This document shows positions 42,513 to 51,922 of a stretch of DNA of 64,000 nt, one piece after another. Each line of letters opens with the position of its first letter. The first letter of the stretch is position 1. Both the position numbers and the translations under genes were made by a program. A model generated the notes under the pieces. It was not told where the DNA came from and made no database searches. It saw only the letters and a program-made list of their open reading frames with translations. This DNA is from Nocardia concava NBRC 100430. Lineage in GTDB: Bacteria; Actinomycetota; Actinomycetes; Mycobacteriales; Mycobacteriaceae. The stretch covers positions 20,144-84,143 of the forward strand of contig NZ_BAFX01000120.1 of NCBI RefSeq assembly GCF_000308815.1. Reading direction: 5' to 3'.

Positions 42513-43214
42513 TCAGTAGCCGATGGTGAAGCGGCGTTGTACGAAACGCGGGGTTTCGATCTCGTCGAGCAGGGCGACGGCGGTGTCCTCGAACGAGATT
42601 CGGCTGTGGCCGTCGGCGTCGAGGACGGGCTGGTCGCCGCCGATGCGGTAGCGGGCGGTGCGTTGGCCGGGGCCGATCTGCTCGGCCGGGCTGAGGTAGG
42701 TCCACAGCCGGTTGGAGGTTCGCAAAACGGTCAATGCATCGCGGTGTCCGCGAACCGCGGCCGCGTAGCCGCGCGGCAATCCCAGGCCGTCGAGGCTCGC
42801 ATGGAGTCGTTCGTCATTGTCGGCGGTGACCTTTCCGGGTGCGTATTCCAGGCTGCCCGCGCCGCCGACGACCAGCAGGCGGGTGCGCGGGTGCGTGTCG
42901 AGGGCCCGCAGCAGGGTGCGTGCGACGGTGGCGTACACGGCGGGATCCGCGATCGATTTATTCACCGTGTCCTCGAAATCGGCTGCCGCGTTGCCGGGTT
43001 GGTAGCAGCTGATCAGCACGTCCAGGCCGGGGAGTTGGGCGGCGACGGCGGCGCTGTCGAACACATCGAGTGCGGTCCAGCTCAGATTCTCGTGGGCCGT
43101 GGTGGCACGTGTGGTGTCGCGAGTGAACGCCTTGACACGGTGCCCGCGTGCGAGAGCTTCACCGACGAGGCGCTGTCCGATATTGCCGGTGGCGCCGATG
43201 ATCCCGATGAACAC
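42513..43214 (-). CDS. NAD(P)H-binding NmrA-like atypical SDR
   Basis: 233 aa. N-terminal GATGNIGQRLV (NADP-binding GxxGxxG), LDVFDSAAVAAQL, and LLVVGGAGSLEYAPG typical of the NAD(P)-binding_10 family. No Tyr-x3-Lys active site, so it may be a redox sensor or quinone reductase. Divergent from a TetR gene with shared inverted repeats in 95 bp, which implies local control. Confidence 0.85.
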   Translation of the reverse strand: MFIGIIGATGNIGQRLVGEALARGHRVKAFTRDTTRATTAHENLSWTALDVFDSAAVAAQLPGLDVLISCYQPGNAAADFEDTVNKSIADPAVYATVARTLLRALDTHPRTRLLVVGGAGSLEYAPGKVTADNDERLHASLDGLGLPRGYAAAVRGHRDALTVLRTSNRLWTYLSPAEQIGPGQRTARYRIGGDQPVLDADGHSRISFEDTAVALLDEIETPRFVQRRFTIGY

Positions 43215-43235
43215 TGGTTCCTCCTACAGAGCGAT

Positions 43236-43292
43236 ACGGCGTTCGAAAACTATACGCCGTGAAGTAACCTAGACCAGTGCGGTAACTTCACG
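43236..43292. promoter_or_regulatory. Nested inverted repeats between NmrA-like and TetR genes
   Basis: Two candidate operators: ACGGCGT (43236) with ACGCCGT (43254), 11-bp spacing; and CGTGAAGTAACC (43258) with GGTAACTTCACG (43281), 11 of 12 complementary. They fill the only promoter region of both genes, as expected for TetR control. Confidence 0.65.
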
Positions 43293-43309
43293 CAATGTAA
43301 AGTGCTGGC

Positions 43310-44032
43310 ATGGTTGCTGCGACGCCGACACGGCGAGAACGACGCCGAGCCGAGACGACCGCGGAGATCAAGGACGTCGCGTTGCGTTTGATGGCCGAAG
43401 GCGGCCCCGGCGCGATCACCCTGCGCGCGATCGCCCGCGAGATGGGCATGACCGCCAACGCGGTCTACAGCTACTTCCCGACCCGGGACGAGCTGGTCAC
43501 AGTACTGATCGGCGACGTGTACTCCGAACTCGCCGACACCTTGGAAGCCGCCCGCGACGCCGTCGGCCTCGACGATCCCGCAGGCCGAATCATGGCCTGG
43601 GCCTGTGCTTTCCGAGACTGGGCACTACAACACCCCGAGGGCTTCCGCCTCATCTACGGCGACCCGGTCCCCGGCTACCAAGTACCCGAGGGCGGCGCCG
43701 CCCCGGAAGCCGAACACCGCGTCTGCGCCGGCCTGACCGGACTGGCGGCAGGCGCCTGGCCGCACGCCGCACCCGCCTACGCCGACAACGGATTCGAGTG
43801 GACCGACTTCGACCCCCACCTCGTCACCGAGGTCCGCGACGAATTCCCCGATCTTCCCCCGGCCGCCGTCGCCATCGCCCTACGCATCTGGGGCCACCTC
43901 CACGGCCTGGTCTCCCTGGAAATCCTCGGCCACCTACGCTCCCAGACCACGAACCCGGACAAGCTATACCGCAACGAGATCGGCCACCTGATCCGCGCCC
44001 TGGGCCTCACCCCACCGCCCGCCCGCCCGTAG
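43310..44032 (+). CDS. TetR/AcrR-family regulator with WHG-type C-terminal domain
   Basis: 240 aa. HTH at about residues 35-60 (ITLRAIAREMGMTANAVYSYFPTRDELV). The C-terminal domain contains LRIWGHLHGLVSLEI, the WHG motif of the TetR_C_33 subgroup. Likely represses the divergent NmrA-like gene and itself. Terminated by a strong hairpin. Confidence 0.88.
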   Translation: MVAATPTRRERRRAETTAEIKDVALRLMAEGGPGAITLRAIAREMGMTANAVYSYFPTRDELVTVLIGDVYSELADTLEAARDAVGLDDPAGRIMAWACAFRDWALQHPEGFRLIYGDPVPGYQVPEGGAAPEAEHRVCAGLTGLAAGAWPHAAPAYADNGFEWTDFDPHLVTEVRDEFPDLPPAAVAIALRIWGHLHGLVSLEILGHLRSQTTNPDKLYRNEIGHLIRALGLTPPPARP

Positions 44033-44048
44033 CACTAGGGCCGATACG

Positions 44049-44084
44049 ACTGAGCCCCACCCGAATCTTCGGGTGGGGCTCAGT
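44049..44084. terminator. Bidirectional terminator between TetR and ychF
   Basis: Perfect 17-bp stem ACTGAGCCCCACCCGAA / TTCGGGTGGGGCTCAGT with a 2-nt loop in the 91 bp between two convergent stops. Confidence 0.88.
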
Positions 44085-44123
44085 GAAGCTCTCGACACGG
44101 GCGATGCGCCGCCCGGCGCAAGG

Positions 44124-45203
<1,080 letters not shown>

Positions 45204-45241
45204 GAGAGAGGGAGTCTACCTGGACCGTCGGCCCACTACGT

Positions 45242-45279
45242 CAGGCCGGTGCCGGGGCGGCCACCCCGGCACCGGCCTG
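45242..45279 (-). terminator. Hairpin after the TIGR03086-type gene
   Basis: 16-bp stem CAGGCCGGTGCCGGGG / CCCCGGCACCGGCCTG with a 6-nt loop, 17 bp past the minus-strand stop. Confidence 0.75.
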
Positions 45280-45295
45280 TTCGGTTCGCGGTCAC

Positions 45296-45925
45296 TCAGG
45301 CGCGCGGGTCGCGGCCGAGGTAGGCGAGCAGCCGGTCGACCACCGGGGTGTCGCTGGCGGGTGCGTCCTCGACGACCGCGGCGAAGACGCCGTAGTTGCG
45401 CAGCGGCTCGATCAGGCCGTCGGCGGCGGTCAGCAGGTGCCCGGCCAGCTCGTCGGTGAGCGGCGAGGGCTGGCCGGTGCCGATCGCGATGTCCCAGGCG
45501 TGCACGGCCGCGTCGAGCGCGCACATGACCGCGGCGACCGGGGTCGGCAGCTCGCCGTGCGGCAGCGGGGTGGGGACGGTCTCGGTGTCGTCGGAGACGG
45601 TGGCCCAGGCGGTGGCGGTGGGTTCGATTGCGGCGGAGACCAATTCGGCCGCACCGCCCTCGATGGCGCCGGACGGCTCGAAGGGGTTGTAGGACGGGCC
45701 GTCTCCGATGCCGAGGAACTTGGCGTAGGCCAGCTGATCACCGGCGGCGTGTTGGATCACCTGGGTGACGGTCCATTCCGAGCAGGGGGTGGCGTTGTCC
45801 CACTGGTCGTCGCCGACGCCGGCGACCACGTTGATGAGCGCCCGGTGCGAGGTGGCGAGCACATCGCGCCAGACCGGGGCGAGGGCGGCGGCGGGGGTGG
45901 TGTCGGTCTGCGGGTTGGTGCTCAT
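45296..45925 (-). CDS. DinB/MDMPI-fold metal-binding protein (TIGR03086 type)
   Basis: 209 aa. MDMPI N-terminal fold with NATPCSEWTVTQVIQHAAGDQ, where His plus a distal DAAVHAWDIA His form the usual metal site. Relatives include mycothiol-dependent maleylpyruvate isomerase; most are uncharacterised. Divergent from the WYL regulator with an inverted repeat between them. Confidence 0.82.
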   Translation of the reverse strand: MSTNPQTDTTPAAALAPVWRDVLATSHRALINVVAGVGDDQWDNATPCSEWTVTQVIQHAAGDQLAYAKFLGIGDGPSYNPFEPSGAIEGGAAELVSAAIEPTATAWATVSDDTETVPTPLPHGELPTPVAAVMCALDAAVHAWDIAIGTGQPSPLTDELAGHLLTAADGLIEPLRNYGVFAAVVEDAPASDTPVVDRLLAYLGRDPRA

Positions 45926-45972
45926 TGTTCTTGCCTCTCAGGTCGTTTCGATCCGTTGAGATAAAGGTATGA

Positions 45973-46003
45973 CCCGATTAGGCTAGATTTCTTCCTAATA
46001 GTT
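45973..46003. promoter_or_regulatory. Inverted repeat upstream of WYL regulator
   Basis: ATTAGG (45977-45982) and CCTAAT (45994-45999) face each other across 11 bp, with outer CCCGA and TCGGG arms nearby. Placed in the 101-bp shared promoter region of the TIGR03086 gene and the WYL gene. Confidence 0.55.
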
Positions 46004-46026
46004 CGGGCCGACCGAAAGGCGCTGAT

Positions 46027-46974
46027 GTGACCTCCACCGCAACCCGCCTGCTGCGCCTGCTGTCGTTGCTCCAGGACCGCAGCCACACCGGCCGTGACCT
46101 GGCCGAACACCTCTCGGTCACCGACCGCACCCTGCGCCAGGACATCGCCCGACTGCGCGAACTCGGCTATCCCGTGCACGCCGACCGCGGTCCCGTCGGC
46201 GGCTACCGCCTCGGCCAGGGCGCGACCATGCCCCCGCTGCTGCTCGACGACGACGAGGCCGTCGCGGTGGCCGTCGCCATGAACGTGGCCGCCGACGGCA
46301 GCACCGGCATCGCCGATATTCAGGCGAATCTCGAACGCGCCCAGGCGAAATTGGATCGGATCCTCCCGAAACGCCTGCAGCGCAAGGTGACCGCGCTGCG
46401 CTCCGTCACCGATATCGGCCCCGCCGTCACCGGCTCCCGCGAACCCGACGCCCCCGTCCCCGCCGAAACCCTCGCCACCCTCGCCACCGCCATCCGCGCC
46501 CACACCACCGTCCGCGCCGACGACCGCGATCTGGAGCCGTACCGGCTGATCAGCTGGCAACGCCGCTGGTACCTGGTCGCCTATGCCCTGGACACCCACA
46601 CCTGGCGCGCCCTGGCCGTGGCGTCCCTGTCCGAAATCTCGCCCGGCACACGTGTTTTCGCTCCCCGCGCCCTCCCCGACTCCGACCTGGTGGCCTTCGT
46701 CCTGCGCGAAATAGCCTCCACCGGATGGCAAGTCCACGCCCGGGTCACGGTCCTGGCCCCCGCCGAAACCGTCATCGCCCGCATCAACCCCACGGTCGGC
46801 GTGGTCGAACCGGTCGACGACTCCTCCTGCCACCTGCTGACCGGCGCCGACCGCCTCGAAACCATCGCCATCTACCTCAGCATGCTGATGATGGACTTCC
46901 GCGTCGACTCTCCCCCGGAACTCGTCGCCCACATCCGCACCCTCGCCCGCCGCTACACCGCGGCCACCGAGTGA
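46027..46974 (+). CDS. YafY-type HTH/WYL transcriptional regulator
   Basis: 315 aa, GTG start. Winged HTH at residues 1-60 (RDLAEHLSVTDRTLRQDIARLRELGYPVHADRGPVGGYRLG) and a WYL domain around 165-200 (LEPYRLISWQRRWYLVAYALD), then the WCX extension. Such proteins sense nucleotides or small ligands. The two flanking genes encode the same MDMPI fold, so this is probably their regulator. Confidence 0.88.
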   Translation: MTSTATRLLRLLSLLQDRSHTGRDLAEHLSVTDRTLRQDIARLRELGYPVHADRGPVGGYRLGQGATMPPLLLDDDEAVAVAVAMNVAADGSTGIADIQANLERAQAKLDRILPKRLQRKVTALRSVTDIGPAVTGSREPDAPVPAETLATLATAIRAHTTVRADDRDLEPYRLISWQRRWYLVAYALDTHTWRALAVASLSEISPGTRVFAPRALPDSDLVAFVLREIASTGWQVHARVTVLAPAETVIARINPTVGVVEPVDDSSCHLLTGADRLETIAIYLSMLMMDFRVDSPPELVAHIRTLARRYTAATE

Positions 46975-47613
46975 TCAGATACGACCGCGCAACGCGGCCA
47001 CGCCGGGACCGGTGAGGTCGTCGCAATAGGCGGCTCGACCGGCCATCGCCATGGTCAGAGCGAGGGTGGTTCCGCTGACCGACGGGCCGGTTCCGGCGGC
47101 GAAGGGTCCGTCGGTCGCTTCCAGGCGCAGACCTTCGGAGGCCTTCCGGCTGGAGACCGTGAAATCCCGGCTGGCGTAGAAACGGGCGACCTCGGTGACG
47201 GCCTCGAGTGAGGGCTCGCGGGTCAGGCCCAAGGGGCGGCGAATGTCCTGGCCGTGGACCACGACTTCGCCGAGCCAGGCCGCGGTGTGGCCGAATGGCG
47301 CTGTGGTGCTGGGGATGATCGCCCGGAATCGGTCCAGGGTCTCGGCGGGTGACGCGCCGCGATGCTTGGCCAGCTGCCGGTCATTGTGCTTCTCGAAGTC
47401 GAAGCGGGCGCCGAGCACGCTGGCCAGCCAGCGCAGCTGCCCGGTACTCGCCGCCGCGGTGAGATGCGCGACCACCTCCTCCACCGTCCACAGTCCGCAC
47501 AACGACGACTGCGCCCACTGCGCCTCGTCCAGCCCGGCCAGATCCTCCGCCAATGCGGCCCGTTCGGCGTGCGCCATGGCCCACAGCTCGTCCCGAGAAA
47601 TCACATCCACCAC
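46975..47613 (-). CDS. Maleylpyruvate isomerase family mycothiol-dependent protein
   Basis: 212 aa. MDMPI_N domain: LCGLWTVEEVVAHLTAAAS, WLGEVVVHGQDIRRPLG with the metal His residues, and a C-terminal MDMPI_C part (EGLRLEATDG, SGTTLALTMAMAGR). Probably a mycothiol S-transferase of unknown substrate. Its stop directly abuts the WYL stop (convergent). Confidence 0.83.
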   Translation of the reverse strand: MVDVISRDELWAMAHAERAALAEDLAGLDEAQWAQSSLCGLWTVEEVVAHLTAAASTGQLRWLASVLGARFDFEKHNDRQLAKHRGASPAETLDRFRAIIPSTTAPFGHTAAWLGEVVVHGQDIRRPLGLTREPSLEAVTEVARFYASRDFTVSSRKASEGLRLEATDGPFAAGTGPSVSGTTLALTMAMAGRAAYCDDLTGPGVAALRGRI

Positions 47614-47681
47614 TCGAACCTCCCAATTCCGCGATTCAGCACTCCGACCTGCAGACGGTGCCGCGGAACGGAATTCATCGG

Positions 47682-48563
47682 TCAGCTGGTTCGGAGTTGG
47701 AGGCCGGGGTTTTCGGCGAGGACGTCGGCGATGGATTGGGCGATCATCGTGAATTGGGGGTGGGCGCGGAGGATGGCGTCGGCCAGGGGGGAGAGTTGTT
47801 CGAAGGATGGGCGGCCGTCTCCGGCCAAGAGGCGCTTCGCGATTTGATCCAGCGGGGCCGGGAGGGCCACAGCCGGTGCGGGATCGGGCCGCTCGGTGGG
47901 GAATTCGGTTGGGGTGTCGGTATAGCCGCCCTGGCTGACGATGCCGATGGCGAGGGTGCCGGAGAAGAGTGCGCCGCCGCTGTCGCCGGGGAGGGACAGG
48001 GCGGTGTGGGTGAAGCGGATGGGCGGGCGGTTCGGGTCGGGCTGGTCGACGGCGAGGATGATGCCGCAGGTGAAGCCGGTGGTGGCGCCGTATTTACACA
48101 CCGGTGCGCCGACCACGGGGACACCCACGCCGGTGATCGGGATCGTCCCGGTCGCGGTGCGAACCAGGTTGTTACGGAACGAGTCTCGGGCGGGATCGGT
48201 GATCCGCACGATGCCGTAATCACGTACTCCGTCGAGCACGGATTTTTCGAACGAACCGGTCTGTGGTCCGATCTTCACCGTCGGCGCGAGCGCGAAGGTT
48301 CGTCCAGGCTCGGAAGCTGGATCGCCTTTCTCCACAGCCGGGTCGCAGTGGCCCGCGGTGATCGCGGCGGGATTGCCGTCGGCATCGATGGCATTGAAGG
48401 CCCACGAGCAAGCCGACCCGGCGTTATTGACGAAGCGGTCGCCTCCGGTGACCTGCGGTGCATCGTCCGCATGCCCGACGGCCGGTGCGGCCGACAGCAA
48501 GACGAGGGATACCGCGACGGTGAAGCATGATCGCCCAGCTTGCCGACGCAGGTAGTTGGCCAT
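47682..48563 (-). CDS. Secreted trypsin-like serine protease (S1)
   Basis: 293 aa from ATG 48563 (ATG 48572 also possible). Signal peptide ends near VGHADDAP. Catalytic triad visible: His in ITAGHCD, Asp in VRDYGIVRI, Ser in PGDSGGALF; disulfide pairs at SACSWAF/GHCDP and VCKYG/TCGII. The C-terminal 70 residues form a Pro-rich then helical extension of no known function. Convergent neighbours are unrelated, so the target protein is unknown. Confidence 0.87.
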   Translation of the reverse strand: MANYLRRQAGRSCFTVAVSLVLLSAAPAVGHADDAPQVTGGDRFVNNAGSACSWAFNAIDADGNPAAITAGHCDPAVEKGDPASEPGRTFALAPTVKIGPQTGSFEKSVLDGVRDYGIVRITDPARDSFRNNLVRTATGTIPITGVGVPVVGAPVCKYGATTGFTCGIILAVDQPDPNRPPIRFTHTALSLPGDSGGALFSGTLAIGIVSQGGYTDTPTEFPTERPDPAPAVALPAPLDQIAKRLLAGDGRPSFEQLSPLADAILRAHPQFTMIAQSIADVLAENPGLQLRTS

Positions 48564-48573
48564 GCGAACCAAA

Positions 48574-49398
48574 CTAGCGACCGCCGAGGCCGGAGAGTGC
48601 GATCCCGCGTACGAAGGCGCGTTGGGCGACGGCGTAGATCAGCAGGAGGGGGAGGAGGATCACGGTGGCGGCGGCCATGAGGAGGGGCCAGTTGGTGGTG
48701 TATTGGCCCTGGAGGCGGATCAGGCCGAGGGTGGCGGTGGCGTAGGTGTTGCGCTGGATCATGATCAAGGGCCAGAGGAAGTCGTTCCAGACGGTGATCC
48801 AGGTGAGGACGGCCAGGACCATGACGGCGGGTTTGGTGTGGGGCAACAGGACTCGCCAATAGATTTGCCAGGGAGTGCAGCCGTCGAGGGTGGCGGCTTC
48901 CTCCAATTCGATTGGGAGGGTGCGGAAGAACTGGCGCATGAGGTAGGTGCCGAAGGCGCTGCCGAACAGGCCGGGGACGATCATGGCCCAGGGGGTGTCC
49001 ATCCAGCCGAAGGCGCGCATGAGCAGGAACTGCGGGATGACGGTGACGGTCAGCGGGACCATGAGGGTGGCGAGGTAGCCGAGGAAGAGGAACTCGCGGC
49101 CGGGGAAGCGCAGGCGGGCGAAGGCGTAGCCGGCCAGGGAGCAGAAGAAGACTTGGCCCGCGGTGACGCAGGCGGCGTAGAGGACCGTGTTGAGGAGCAT
49201 GCGGCCGAGCGGGATGGCCTCGAAAGCCTCACGGTAGTTGGACCATTGGGGATGGCCGGGCAGCGGGGCCGGGTCGGTCATCTCGCCCTCGGACTTCAGG
49301 GAGGCGGAGACCGACCACAGGATCGGGGTCAGCGCCGACCAGGCGACCACGATCAGAGCCAGGTAGGTCAACAGACCGGTGATCAAGCGCCGCTTCAC
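48574..49398 (-). CDS. Carbohydrate ABC transporter permease 2
   Basis: 274 aa from GTG 49398, overlapping the previous stop by 4 nt. Six TM helices; the EAA loop EEAATLDGCTPWQIYWRVLLPHTKPA contacts an ATPase. MalG/UgpE class. Third gene of an SBP-permease-permease operon that lacks its own ATPase. Confidence 0.9.
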   Translation of the reverse strand: MKRRLITGLLTYLALIVVAWSALTPILWSVSASLKSEGEMTDPAPLPGHPQWSNYREAFEAIPLGRMLLNTVLYAACVTAGQVFFCSLAGYAFARLRFPGREFLFLGYLATLMVPLTVTVIPQFLLMRAFGWMDTPWAMIVPGLFGSAFGTYLMRQFFRTLPIELEEAATLDGCTPWQIYWRVLLPHTKPAVMVLAVLTWITVWNDFLWPLIMIQRNTYATATLGLIRLQGQYTTNWPLLMAAATVILLPLLLIYAVAQRAFVRGIALSGLGGR

Positions 49399-50279
49399 AG
49401 CTCGGCCTCCGCCCGCCGTGACAGCCACTGCTGGATCACCGTGAACACCAGCAGGATCGCGAAGATCACCCAGGCCAGCGCCGAGGCGTAGCCCACCTCG
49501 TAGAAGCGGAAGGCGTTCTGGAACAACATGATTCCCAGCATGTAGGTGCCGGTCTCGGGCCCGCCATTGCTGCCGGTCAGCGCATACGCCTGGTCGAAGG
49601 CCTGCACCGAATTGATTACCGTGATGACCAGAACGAACGACAGCGCCCCGCGGATCAGCGGCACGGTGATCGACAGGAACCGGCGGAATCCGCCCGCGCC
49701 ATCGATTTTCGCTGCCTCGTAAAGGTTTTCGGGCACACCCTGCATGGCGGCAAGCAGGATCACCGTCGCGAACGGCACCGATTTCCACACCGTCACCAAG
49801 CTCAGCGACACCATGGCCCACTGCGGATCGGTCAGCCACGGCACCGGGCCGAGGCCGACCCAGCCCAGCAGCGTATTGGCGAGCCCGTCATCGCTGGCGA
49901 AGATGAAACGGAACACCACCGCCATGGCCACCGTCGACGCCACCAGCGGCAGGAACGCCAGGGTTCGGAAGATGCCCACACCACGCAACTTCCGATTCAG
50001 CAGCGCGGCGACCCCGAGGCTGATCACGACGGTCGGCACCAGGGTCAGCACCGTGAACACGGCCGTATTGCGCAGGGCTATATAGAACAGCGGGTCATCG
50101 GAGAACAACCGCCGATAGTTCTCCACCCCCACGAAGCGCGGCGGACTGAACAGATCCCACGAATGAAAGCTCAGATACAGCGAAAACCCCAGCGGGAACA
50201 GCATGAACACCAGAATGGCGACCAGATTCGGCGCCACGAACAGCCTTCCGGCCCGCGCCCGCCGCCGTTCGAGCGTCAT
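49395..50279 (-). CDS. Carbohydrate ABC transporter permease 1
   Basis: 294 aa from ATG 50279, overlapping the SBP stop as ATGA. Six TM helices, MalF/UgpA class; EAA loop YEAAKIDGAGGFRRFLSITVPLIRGA. Couples with permease 2. Confidence 0.9.
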   Translation of the reverse strand: MTLERRRARAGRLFVAPNLVAILVFMLFPLGFSLYLSFHSWDLFSPPRFVGVENYRRLFSDDPLFYIALRNTAVFTVLTLVPTVVISLGVAALLNRKLRGVGIFRTLAFLPLVASTVAMAVVFRFIFASDDGLANTLLGWVGLGPVPWLTDPQWAMVSLSLVTVWKSVPFATVILLAAMQGVPENLYEAAKIDGAGGFRRFLSITVPLIRGALSFVLVITVINSVQAFDQAYALTGSNGGPETGTYMLGIMLFQNAFRFYEVGYASALAWVIFAILLVFTVIQQWLSRRAEAEL

Positions 50280-51574
50280 ACCGCCGCCCGCAGCAGCTGA
50301 TCGATATCCGCCGTCGTCTGGCCGCCGAGCGATTCGGCCGTGGCCGCACCGCGCAGCACCCGATTGCAGCCCCGCTCGAGCAGCGCCTCCACCTTGCCCC
50401 ACAGCGGCGTCACCGCCAGCGGCCGGGAATTGTCCGGCCCTTCGGTGAACACCTCGAGATTGCGCAGCGTCGGATGCGCCGCCGCGAAGCCCGCCGAGCC
50501 CATGGCCGAGCGCAACACCGGCACGAACAGCCCGGACTCCGCGATGATCGCCTGCCCCTCCGGCCCCGTCGCGAATTTCACGAACTCCCATGCCTTTTCG
50601 CGCCGCGGGCTGGCGGCGGCAATGGCCAGCCCGGTACTCCCGATATCGGTGATCGCGCCCGGACCCCCATGCGGCCCGACCGGCAGCACCGTCACATCGA
50701 AGTCGAGGTCGTCGCGTCCGGCAAATTCCGAGTACAGCCAGTGCCCGCCCATCAGCATGGCCGCGCGCCCGCCGCGGAACAGGTCCTGCGCCGAAACCGA
50801 TTGCCGGTCACCGACACTGGGCGAGACCCGATGCTTCACGGCGAGATCGGCGTAGAACTGCAACCCGGCCGCGAACCGCGAATCCCCGAGATTGGTGCGC
50901 GTGGGCCGCACCGGCGGGCTGAACCATTCGGTGCCATTGTTCATCCCGAAGCAGGCGGCGGAGAAGTACGGCACCCAGGCATCCACGAAACCCCATTGCC
51001 GGGTCCGGCCATCACTGTCCCGGTGGGTCAATGCCTGTGCGGCCGCGAGGAATTCATCGAAAGACCAAGCCTCAGACCAGCGCGTCGGCGGCCGAATCCC
51101 GGCGTCCGCGAACAGTTTCCGGTTGTAATAGAGGAACACCCCCGACCACTGCTCCGGCAACGCGTACTGCCCGCCGTCCCAGACGAACGTATCGCGCAAT
51201 GTCGCATACCCGTCCGCCCGCAGCCGGGCTGCGTAATCGGGTTCCCGGTCCAGGAATTCGCGCAGATCGACCAGCACCCCGCGATCCGCCAGCCCGGCGT
51301 AGAGCAGCTCCCACGCCATCAGCACGTCCGGGCATTTCCCGCCCGCGCAATAGGTCAGCATCTGCTGCAATGGATCCGGCCCCGACATGATGGTCCGGAT
51401 CCGGATATCCGGTCGCCGCCGCTGGAATTCGTCGATGATGCGCAGTCGTGCCCGCGCCTCCTCGGGCCGCGCCTGGAAGAAGAAGGTGACCGCGTCGTCG
51501 TCCCCGCCCGCGCAGCCCCCGGCGGCCATCGCACCGGCCAGGGCGGCGGTGCGCAGCAGGGTACGCCGATCCAT
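50276..51574 (-). CDS. Sugar ABC transporter substrate-binding lipoprotein
   Basis: 432 aa from ATG 51574. Twin-Arg-like N-terminus DRRTLLRTAALAGAMAAGGC with lipobox AAGGC at residue 21. Family 1 extracellular binding fold: AMLMGGHWLYSEF, ATGPEGQAIIAESGLFVPVL. Upstream (51591-51634) is a 21-bp imperfect tandem repeat. Sugar unknown; the missing ATPase is probably a shared MsiK/SugC-type protein encoded elsewhere. Confidence 0.88.
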   Translation of the reverse strand: MDRRTLLRTAALAGAMAAGGCAGGDDDAVTFFFQARPEEARARLRIIDEFQRRRPDIRIRTIMSGPDPLQQMLTYCAGGKCPDVLMAWELLYAGLADRGVLVDLREFLDREPDYAARLRADGYATLRDTFVWDGGQYALPEQWSGVFLYYNRKLFADAGIRPPTRWSEAWSFDEFLAAAQALTHRDSDGRTRQWGFVDAWVPYFSAACFGMNNGTEWFSPPVRPTRTNLGDSRFAAGLQFYADLAVKHRVSPSVGDRQSVSAQDLFRGGRAAMLMGGHWLYSEFAGRDDLDFDVTVLPVGPHGGPGAITDIGSTGLAIAAASPRREKAWEFVKFATGPEGQAIIAESGLFVPVLRSAMGSAGFAAAHPTLRNLEVFTEGPDNSRPLAVTPLWGKVEALLERGCNRVLRGAATAESLGGQTTADIDQLLRAAV

Positions 51575-51922
51575 GACGCCGGGCCGGGCCCCCGAAGCGC
51601 TGGCCAAAGCCCCCGAATCGCTCGCCAAAGATATATCTCCGTGAACTAAACGAACTAAAGGACCGCAGTGACCTAGATCTCGTACCGGCATGGCAGCATA
51701 CGGGGAGCAACCCGCGACGCGCCGAAAACACGCGCACCCGTGGGCACCCAGCCGGACCGCACCACCCCCGCCACGCCCGGCTCAGCGTCCCCCGGGCCAT
51801 CCGTACCCGGCGGCCGGATACGAAGTTGAACGGCTGGTCAAAGCCGGTTCAGATGCGTACCGGTTGGGCTACGTTGAGACCAATTCTGTTAGAACCGCAG
51901 TACCGCACGGGAGAGTTGTCGC
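51575..51922. other. 348-bp divergent intergenic region
   Basis: Holds the promoters of the sugar importer and cstA. Visible: an imperfect 21-bp tandem repeat (CCCGAAGCGCTGGCCAAAG / CCCGAATCGCTCGCCAAAG at 51591 and 51612), an AT-rich ATATATC, and a GAACTAAA doublet at 51643 and 51652. No gene seen. Confidence 0.6.
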
